Shown in pieces: positions 7,256 through 11,928 of a DNA stretch of 11,928 nt (positions are counted from its first letter, which is position 1; each line of letters starts with the position of its first letter). The stretch covers positions 1-11,928 of the forward strand of contig CANQBU010000029.1 of assembly GCA_947589615.1 (NCBI GenBank), written 5' to 3'. The notes below the pieces were generated by a model. That model had not been told where the DNA came from, did not search any database, and was given only the letters and a program-made list of their open reading frames with translations. A program made the position numbers and the translations under genes. This DNA comes from an uncultured Clostridia bacterium (GTDB lineage Bacteria; Bacillota; Clostridia; Christensenellales; UBA1242).

Positions 7256-7900
7256 CTATTCAAGGTCGATGTATGATTTGTCTGAATATAAATCGTTTTC
7301 GTCTGCAGTGTCGACTTGTTTAGGTTTAACTCTTGAGTGAAAATCGCCCTTTGAATTTATATTATTATTTTGGACAAACTCTTGTAATTTTGATATGGTC
7401 TCTTTAAGCTGCATCTCTTTCTCAGCATATAAATTGCGTTTTGAAATAAGCTCTTCTATTTCCCCGCTTGAAATGGTCAATGTAAAATTTTTTCCGTCAA
7501 TATCTTCCCACTCAGTTTTGTAAACAGGTTCATAGCCTTTTTTCTTTGTAGCATCTTCGTCAATTGAAAGCTCACCTTTTAGAAAATTGTTGCAAATGTA
7601 TGCCGCATGTAATCTGTCCATTCCTATAGGTGACTTTTTGTTAAATTTATTCTCAATGGCGGTATCTTTCCACCATGGCGAATATTTATAAAATAAACGC
7701 TGTTTTTCAAGATATGCTTGCATGCCTTTCATCTCAACTTCATCGTCATGCTCGACCTCTTCACCCATCCATGTAATTAAACAATCCTGCTTGTTTGCAA
7801 TCAAAGCGAAATCTTTGTAAAATGCGGGATTGACGAAAACTTTTATATTGTAATCCTTATCTGTAGGCTTGTCTTTAAATCTAAATAAATAGTATCCCAT
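7256..7900 (-). CDS. family B protein with WWKDT motif and SYIDLE tail
   Basis: 214 residues, not recognised. Starts MGYYLFRFKDKPTDKDYNIKV, matching MSYYKYKFKKVPTDQDESVEI of its upstream operon neighbour, so these two are the closest pair in family B. WWKDTAI at 76-82 follows a helix ending in LFYKY. A strand pair around DGKNFTLTI precedes a long helical segment (about 145-180). The linker ends YSDKSYIDLE; isoleucine and leucine codons in the tail differ from those in family A. SD AAGGAG, 14 nt after the preceding stop. No export signal of the classical type. Confidence 0.86.
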   Translation of the reverse strand: MGYYLFRFKDKPTDKDYNIKVFVNPAFYKDFALIANKQDCLITWMGEEVEHDDEVEMKGMQAYLEKQRLFYKYSPWWKDTAIENKFNKKSPIGMDRLHAAYICNNFLKGELSIDEDATKKKGYEPVYKTEWEDIDGKNFTLTISSGEIEELISKRNLYAEKEMQLKETISKLQEFVQNNNINSKGDFHSRVKPKQVDTADENDLYSDKSYIDLE

Positions 7901-7914
7901 AATTTTTCTCCTTT

Positions 7915-8538
7915 TTATTCAAGGTCAATGTATGACTTATCGTCATAATTTGCCGTCTCTTCCGCTTTTGAGGAAATCTCGGTATTCGACGACGTGTTTT
8001 TATTTTTGATAAGATCATCTAATTTTTTTAAAGAGGATTTGATTTGCTCGATTCTATATCCTACCTCGTTTCCCTTTCTTTCAATCACTGACATTTCGCT
8101 AGTATTAAACAAAACTTTTACGGTTTTTCCATTGTCATAGATGTCTCTAACGCTATATATTATCACTCTTTTCCCTTTCTTGATATTTTTCGCCGTCATT
8201 TTATCATCTATGTCATATTTCCCATATTTTATGCTTTTATATATTTGATCCGCAAAATATCGACACCTGAATTTTTTGCCTAGCCGTGAAATAGCGGTGT
8301 CTTTCCACCACTCATGGGAATATTTGTAGTAGTTTTGGTGTTCCATTAAATGAACGCGCATCTTTTCAAATTCAACATTAATATTGAAGTTTTCTTTTCC
8401 ATTTATCCACTCAACACTATAATCTTCATTTCGCGCTATCTCTTCAAATCCTAAATGATGAGCGGAATCCATGAAAATTTCCACGCTTTCATCTTGGTCT
8501 GTAGGGACTTTTTTAAATTTATATTTATAGTAACTCAT
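7915..8538 (-). CDS. family B protein with WWKDT motif and SYIDLE tail
   Basis: 207 residues, not recognised. N-terminal strands with the KKVPTDQDE segment shared with the 7256-7900 product, a helix ending in the aromatic HQNYYKY, WWKDTAI at 77-83, then a lysine-rich stretch and a strand pair at about 121-142 (YSVRDIYDNGKTVKVLF). A C-terminal helix (about 150-175, IEQIKSSLKKLDDLI) leads into a Ser/Thr/Asn-rich linker and YDDKSYIDLE. The linker is less acidic than in other members. Starts 9 nt after the TAG of the upstream gene, whose stop merges into GGAGGG. Confidence 0.86.
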   Translation of the reverse strand: MSYYKYKFKKVPTDQDESVEIFMDSAHHLGFEEIARNEDYSVEWINGKENFNINVEFEKMRVHLMEHQNYYKYSHEWWKDTAISRLGKKFRCRYFADQIYKSIKYGKYDIDDKMTAKNIKKGKRVIIYSVRDIYDNGKTVKVLFNTSEMSVIERKGNEVGYRIEQIKSSLKKLDDLIKNKNTSSNTEISSKAEETANYDDKSYIDLE

Positions 8539-8547
8539 TTTTCCCTC

Positions 8548-9231
8548 CTATTCAAGGTCAATGTAGGACTTAAAATCAAAATTTTGTTCATCTTTGGAGT
8601 CGTCTTGTGAAGGAGAAATAGGCTCTTCTTCCTCCTCTTCTTGCTCTTTAGCACCCTCACGTTCCATTTCAGTGCTTGAGTGCTCATTGCAGAATTTTGT
8701 GTAATCGTCTTCGACTACTTTATAGCCCTCTTTTATAATTAACCTTTTTAGTTTTTTCATTATGGTTTCGGCATGAAAGGCAGACAAGAAGAATTTTTCA
8801 TGTTCCTTTAAATATTCATTCACATCTTCGCCAGTAAGTTTAAGAGTTTTCTCATTGCCGTTACTATCTTTAATTGGAATGTCATTTATCATTGATACCA
8901 GACTTTCATCTATAAGATAGCAAACCCTTTCATAAACTTGCCTTGCCTCTTCTTCTGTCATTTCGGCTTTCATTTGTGATTTATATTTGATTGCCGCTTT
9001 GGTGATTTCCCGCCATTTAGTCATGCTATATTTTTTTACCCTTGCAAACTCCCTTCGCATGATGTTTAAGTCCCATTCGTCATCAGCGCTATCTGTCATC
9101 TGTAAGGTTTTGTATCTTTCTCCTTGAAGAATTTTCGAAACTTCGCCAAAAAGACGCTTTGAAATGTAACACCTTATGCTCCATTTCTTTCCGCCGACTC
9201 TAGTTATATCGATTTGATAACAATCTGTCAT
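8548..9231 (-). CDS. divergent family B protein with acidic linker and SYIDLE tail
   Basis: 227 residues from the ATG at 9231, chosen because GGAG lies 6 nt upstream; a longer frame to a TTG at 9258 would begin inside the upstream gene's tail codons and lacks an SD. Not recognised. Keeps the family layout (N-terminal strands, helix, W-x-x-x-T as WREIT at 73-77, strand pair around DSNGNEKTLKL, long C-terminal helix) but has lost the second tryptophan and is basic in the middle. The linker is a run of glutamates (EEEEEE) followed by Ser, Pro and Asp. It ends FDFKSYIDLE, the only member with Phe where others have Asp or Asn three positions before the tyrosine. Confidence 0.85.
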   Translation of the reverse strand: MTDCYQIDITRVGGKKWSIRCYISKRLFGEVSKILQGERYKTLQMTDSADDEWDLNIMRREFARVKKYSMTKWREITKAAIKYKSQMKAEMTEEEARQVYERVCYLIDESLVSMINDIPIKDSNGNEKTLKLTGEDVNEYLKEHEKFFLSAFHAETIMKKLKRLIIKEGYKVVEDDYTKFCNEHSSTEMEREGAKEQEEEEEEPISPSQDDSKDEQNFDFKSYIDLE

Positions 9232-9244
9232 TGATTTCTCCTTT

Positions 9245-9853
9245 TTATTCAAGGTCAATGTAGGACCTATCGGAATAATCGTTATTTTGTTCTACTTCTA
9301 TATCTTCGTCCTCTTCCTTTTCTTCTTCCTCTACTGTTGTCGAAAGTTTACTAAGCTCTTCTATTACCCTTGTCATTTTTGAGACTTCCAGTTCGGTGTT
9401 TTTATAGGCATCGACATATTGCGTCGCGTCCTTTTGTGAAACTTTTATTTTTATATTTTTGCCATCGGGCAAGGTAAGTGGAATTGAAAGAGATCTATCG
9501 CCTTGATTTTCTGAAAGTGCCTGTTTGATTATTGAGCAGGCCCACATTGCATAAGCAGGAAGAAGCATCGACTTGTGACTTTTTTTGTATAAAATCTGAC
9601 CAACTTTGGTCTTGCTCCACCAATCATTTTCAAGCCAGTATTTTTTTGTGCCGACAAAGAATTCTGTCATATATTTTAATCCATTCGATCCTTTGTCTAC
9701 CTGGTCAATATATAATTTTTTAGAATAGCCAACGTCTTCCTTTGTCAAGATTCTTTCGACTTCTTCCACATATTTCTCACTGATACTAAATCGCCCCACT
9801 TTTATAAGCGATTGTGGATGAAATATATCGATACCATAATGCTTTATTATCAT
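9245..9853 (-). CDS. family B protein with WWSKT motif and SYIDLE tail
   Basis: 202 residues, not recognised. First family B gene in transcription order. N-terminal strands, a helix at about 25-37, an aromatic helix end (KKYW), WWSKT at 78-82 in place of WWKDT, a hydrophobic helix (LPAYAMWACSII) at about 97-108 that is too short and isolated to call a membrane segment, a strand pair around DGKNIKIKV, and a C-terminal helix (about 140-168). The linker is almost all Glu and Asp; the end is YSDRSYIDLE, with Arg where the others have Lys. Strong SD AGGAGG. A 46-nt gap without a promoter separates it from the family C block. Confidence 0.85.
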   Translation of the reverse strand: MIIKHYGIDIFHPQSLIKVGRFSISEKYVEEVERILTKEDVGYSKKLYIDQVDKGSNGLKYMTEFFVGTKKYWLENDWWSKTKVGQILYKKSHKSMLLPAYAMWACSIIKQALSENQGDRSLSIPLTLPDGKNIKIKVSQKDATQYVDAYKNTELEVSKMTRVIEELSKLSTTVEEEEKEEDEDIEVEQNNDYSDRSYIDLE

Positions 9854-9899
9854 TTTACCTCCTACTGCATTGAACTACTTATTAATATCTCGTTACTTT

Positions 9900-10511
9900 T
9901 TATTCAAGGTCTGTATAATTGTCTATGAAGTTGTCATTTTCCTCCGACTTTTTAATACCTAAAAAATCGTCAAATTCGTCATATTGCAAAGGTTTTAATT
10001 CGTCGTCTGTAATGTTGTATTTTGCCTTGTCCAATTTGCGACTATTAAAAATTTTTTCAAGCCTAGAATTTATATTGTTAATTTCAATGCACAACTGCCT
10101 ATAATATGTTGCAACGCCTTTTATTTCCTCTTCTGTATAATCGTTCCATCCGAAGGAAAAATAGCCTCCGTTTCTTTTAAAATATGCCGTCCCCCGCAAA
10201 ATAAAGTTTCGAAGGTTCTCCACTTTCTCATCGTCGTTGGAATACATTACAAAAGGCAAACTAAATCTCCCCATTTCAGGAAGCCTTTTAAGCTGGCTTT
10301 TTCTCCAAGACAACTGTGCTATGTAAATATCAGGTTTTTCCTGGTAGACTTCATCAATGGAGTCATAGCACGTTCTTTCTATTATATCATATAGCTCTGA
10401 GCGATTATTGTCTTGCAGCCATTCTTTTGCATCTTTTTTCGAGGCGAAAACCATATTTTCCACTTTTTCAATTCCATAACCAATTTCTTTCAATAAATAA
10501 ACTTTCTTCAT
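9900..10511 (-). CDS. family C protein, paralogue of the 10521-11102 product, YTDLE tail
   Basis: 203 residues, not recognised. Very similar to the next gene upstream in the operon: shared VYLLKEIGYG start, FASKKDAKEWL, YDII, the QEKP segment, TAYFKR, NDYTEEEIKG, YYRQLCIEINNIN and YNITDDELKPLQYDEFD. After the shared DFL/EFL, this protein has about ten extra residues (GIKKSEENDNFI) before DNYTDLE, so only linker length differs at the tail. Threonine replaces isoleucine in the tail, the only such change. No signal peptide or membrane helix. SD AGGAGG overlaps the upstream TAG stop; 9-nt gap. Confidence 0.87.
   Translation of the reverse strand: MKKVYLLKEIGYGIEKVENMVFASKKDAKEWLQDNNRSELYDIIERTCYDSIDEVYQEKPDIYIAQLSWRKSQLKRLPEMGRFSLPFVMYSNDDEKVENLRNFILRGTAYFKRNGGYFSFGWNDYTEEEIKGVATYYRQLCIEINNINSRLEKIFNSRKLDKAKYNITDDELKPLQYDEFDDFLGIKKSEENDNFIDNYTDLE
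9967..10028 (-). repeat. 62-bp identical repeat between family C paralogues, copy 1
   Basis: Identical to 10558-10619. It encodes the segment from KAKYNITDDE to the DEFD part just before the linker. The surrounding paralogous DNA is similar but not identical, so this tract is younger than the rest or has been homogenised. Confidence 0.92.
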
Positions 10512-10520
10512 TTTTTCCTC

Positions 10521-11102
10521 CTATTCAAGGTCTATATAATTGTCTCCGAATAAAAATTCGTCAAATTCGTCATATTGCAAAGGTTTTAATTCGTCGTCTG
10601 TAATGTTGTATTTTGCCTTATCTAAGTTGTAACTATTAAAAAATTCTTCAAGTCTATGATTTATATTGTTAATTTCAATGCACAACTGCCTATAATATTT
10701 TGCAGCGCCTTTTATTTCCTCTTCTGTATAATCGTTCCGTCCGTCGGAAAAATTGCCTCCTTTTCTTTTAAAATATGCCGTCCCCCGCAATAAAATATTT
10801 CGAAGGGCTGCTATGTTATCTTTGCCATAGGAAATCAATCCGAAGGGCATACTATTTCCTTCAAAATCAGGAAGTTCTTTAAGTCGAGCCTTTCTCCAAG
10901 ACAACTGCTCTATCAAAAATTCAGGTTTTTCCTGGTAGGCTTCATCAGTGGAATCATAACATGTTCCTTCTATTATATCATATTCATTGGAATAATTATT
11001 GACTTCCAGCCATTCTTTTGCATCTTTTTTCGAGGCGAAAATCATATCTCCCACCCTGCCAGATCCATATCCAATTTCTTTTAATAAATAAACTGTTCTC
11101 AT
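10521..11102 (-). CDS. family C protein with short linker and DNYIDLE tail
   Basis: 193 residues, not recognised. Strand-rich start (VYLLKEIGYGSG), a helix at FASKKDAKEWL (about 23-33) followed by YDIIEGTCYDS, then helices including YYRQLCIEINNINHRLEEF (about 140-160). The tail follows the body after only a few residues (DEFLFGDNYIDLE), the shortest linker in the array, showing that the tail does not need a long spacer. A 62-bp stretch (10558-10619) is identical to 9967-10028 in the paralogue, pointing to recent duplication or gene conversion. Starts 9 nt after the 11112 gene's TAG, with AGGAGG. Confidence 0.87.
   Translation of the reverse strand: MRTVYLLKEIGYGSGRVGDMIFASKKDAKEWLEVNNYSNEYDIIEGTCYDSTDEAYQEKPEFLIEQLSWRKARLKELPDFEGNSMPFGLISYGKDNIAALRNILLRGTAYFKRKGGNFSDGRNDYTEEEIKGAAKYYRQLCIEINNINHRLEEFFNSYNLDKAKYNITDDELKPLQYDEFDEFLFGDNYIDLE
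10558..10619 (-). repeat. 62-bp identical repeat between family C paralogues, copy 2
   Basis: Second copy, within the 10521-11102 gene; see 9967-10028. Confidence 0.92.
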
Positions 11103-11111
11103 TTTTTCCTC

Positions 11112-11798
11112 CTATTCAAGATCTAAATAATCTTTGTCTTGATAACTGTCTTTTTCAAGCATTTCAAAGTTAAATGACAGTGGCTCTAGACTTTTATATA
11201 TATCTGGTATATCCTCTTGTAGTTTCTTCAATAATGTTTCTGAGTAGCCAAACTTTACCATTATTTTTGCAATCTGATTATTTGTATCATTTAGTTTACT
11301 GCAGGTTTCTTTTAAAACCTTATTCATTTCCATAAATTCCCTTGCCGTCAACTCAACGGTCATCCACTCGAGATATCGACTGAATCCCAGCATCACCTTC
11401 TCATCATCTCCGACTTCTTGTGGATAATTATGCCTATCCTTCAATTCCTTGTTTGCCAGTGTTAGCAAATATCGAAGATCTGAAAGTGTAATATTGTTCG
11501 TTGTATATGGAACCGATTTCTCTGGCTTATAAGTAATCGAAACTGGTAATTTGATTTGATTTGTAAGTTTTTCTTTCTCGGCGATTAAAATTTCGAGATG
11601 GTCGCGGGGATTATTTTCTTCAAACTCTTTTAAATTTTCAAAAACTCTTCTTTCGATAATAGTCGCTTTGCCATTAAAATATCGCTTGCTGTATTTTTCT
11701 GCCTCTTCACGCGTTGAAAATTCAAATCTCTGTCCCGCATCGTGGTAAAAACCGTAAACATATTTTATTTTAGATTGTTCATCTTGAAGGTCGTCCAT
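11112..11798 (-). CDS. family C-like protein with KDYLDLE tail
   Basis: 228 residues, not recognised. A more distant relative of the two genes that follow: YVYGFYHDAGQRFEFSTREEAEKY matches their YLLKEIGYG and FASKKDAKEW region, and ATIIERRV matches YDIIE. The C-terminal half is helical (about 145-195). Its end, FEMLEKDSYQDKDYLDLE, is close to the end of the truncated gene at 11852-11928, so these two form a subgroup. The tail has Asp for Ser and Leu for Ile. SD AAGGAG; a 53-nt gap separates it from the gene upstream. Cytoplasmic by appearance. Confidence 0.85.
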   Translation of the reverse strand: MDDLQDEQSKIKYVYGFYHDAGQRFEFSTREEAEKYSKRYFNGKATIIERRVFENLKEFEENNPRDHLEILIAEKEKLTNQIKLPVSITYKPEKSVPYTTNNITLSDLRYLLTLANKELKDRHNYPQEVGDDEKVMLGFSRYLEWMTVELTAREFMEMNKVLKETCSKLNDTNNQIAKIMVKFGYSETLLKKLQEDIPDIYKSLEPLSFNFEMLEKDSYQDKDYLDLE

Positions 11799-11851
11799 TA
11801 TTTTCTCCTTTTTGTATTTTTTGTTTTAATAATTTTTCATTTTAAAATCTC

Positions 11852-11928
11852 TTATTCAAGCAGCATATAATCCCTTTCTTTATAGCGGTCTTTTTCAAGC
11901 ATTTCAAATTCGTAAAATTGAGGTTCTG
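11852..11928 (-). CDS. partial family C-like protein, C-terminal 24 residues, DYMLLE tail
   Basis: Cut by the right edge of the window; only the last 24 codons and the TAA (11852-11854) are present, too short for usual gene finding. I translated it by hand: EPQFYEFEMLEKDRYKERDY then MLLE. It aligns with the end of the 11112 product (EPLSFNFEMLEKDSYQDKDY then LDLE), which supports both frame and strand. The tail is the most diverged of the twelve: Met-Leu replaces Ile-Asp, but the aromatic five residues upstream, the tyrosine and the final Leu-Glu are kept. It shows that the array continues to the right. Confidence 0.8.
   Translation of the reverse strand, partial: EPQFYEFEMLEKDRYKERDYMLLE

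Larger units (their letters stand above)
5076..11928 (-). other. polycistronic array of thirteen small genes, twelve with a shared C-terminal tail
   Basis: Thirteen consecutive same-strand genes, mostly 9-17 nt apart, with gaps of 46 nt (9854-9899) and 53 nt (11799-11851). In many junctions the TAG stop runs into the next SD (TAGGAGG), which favours translational coupling. Twelve proteins end in Y-x-x-L-E, nine of them in YIDLE exactly, with a second aromatic residue four or five positions before the tyrosine. I see no internal promoter or terminator; the operon promoter lies beyond the right edge. Confidence 0.85.

Noticed and set aside
9232..9258. TTG start at 9258 for the 8548-9231 gene
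   Set aside because: It would start inside the upstream gene's tail codons with no SD, while the ATG at 9231 has GGAG at good spacing.
5313..11928. Resemblance of YIDLE to eukaryotic motifs (LC3-interacting Y-x-x-L, clathrin box, ITAM-type Y-x-x-L)
   Set aside because: These motifs are short and degenerate and would match by chance; nothing in the window shows delivery into a eukaryotic cell.
5313..11928. Tag as a sliding-clamp binding motif
   Set aside because: The clamp motif needs a Q-L-x-L-F-type core; the tag has no such glutamine or terminal hydrophobic pair.

Overview
The window is AT-rich DNA with strong AGGAGG-type ribosome binding sites, one consensus sigma-A promoter and a surface protein anchored by a C-terminal membrane helix. 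This suggests a low-GC Gram-positive bacterium (Bacillota), plausibly a gut or rumen Clostridia-like lineage; the assignment is inference, with no rRNA or marker gene present. All supported genes are on the minus strand, so transcription reads right to left. I found no tRNA, rRNA, CRISPR array, transposase or origin.

Right to left: (1) 11928-5076 is a tightly packed operon of thirteen small genes (one cut by the right edge) that match no family I know. Twelve of the thirteen end in nearly the same peptide, with consensus [YF]-x-[DN]-K-S-Y-I-D-L-E at the extreme C-terminus, although the protein bodies fall into three quite different families. The families lie in blocks: C (11852-11928, 11112, 10521, 9900), B (9245, 8548, 7915, 7256, 6588, 5944) and A (5598, 5313, 5076). 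Only the last gene (5076-5297) lacks the tail. (2) 5020-2399 encodes a secreted, membrane-anchored M60-like (enhancin-type) zinc metallopeptidase with an N-terminal discoidin-like domain. Only 55 nt of AT-rich spacer and no clear terminator separate it from the array, so it may be the operon's last gene. It is followed by a terminator at 2363-2393. (3) 2038-92 encodes a MoxR/dynein-related AAA+ ATPase with a long, unusual N-terminal region. It has its own consensus extended -10 promoter and ends at a bidirectional terminator at 61-91.

The candidate undescribed system is the tailed-protein array. The tail is kept at protein level while the DNA encoding it varies synonymously, and the linker before it varies in length. 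The tail therefore looks like a recognition tag read by a common partner (secretion machine, compartment, scaffold or unfoldase). Its Y-x-x-x-E ending matches the form of the C-terminal signal of type VII (ESX) substrates, and the family A proteins look like short helical hairpins. No secretion machinery lies in the window, so this is a hypothesis. The AAA+ ATPase and the surface peptidase are neighbours that might belong to the same biology; that link rests only on proximity and strand.
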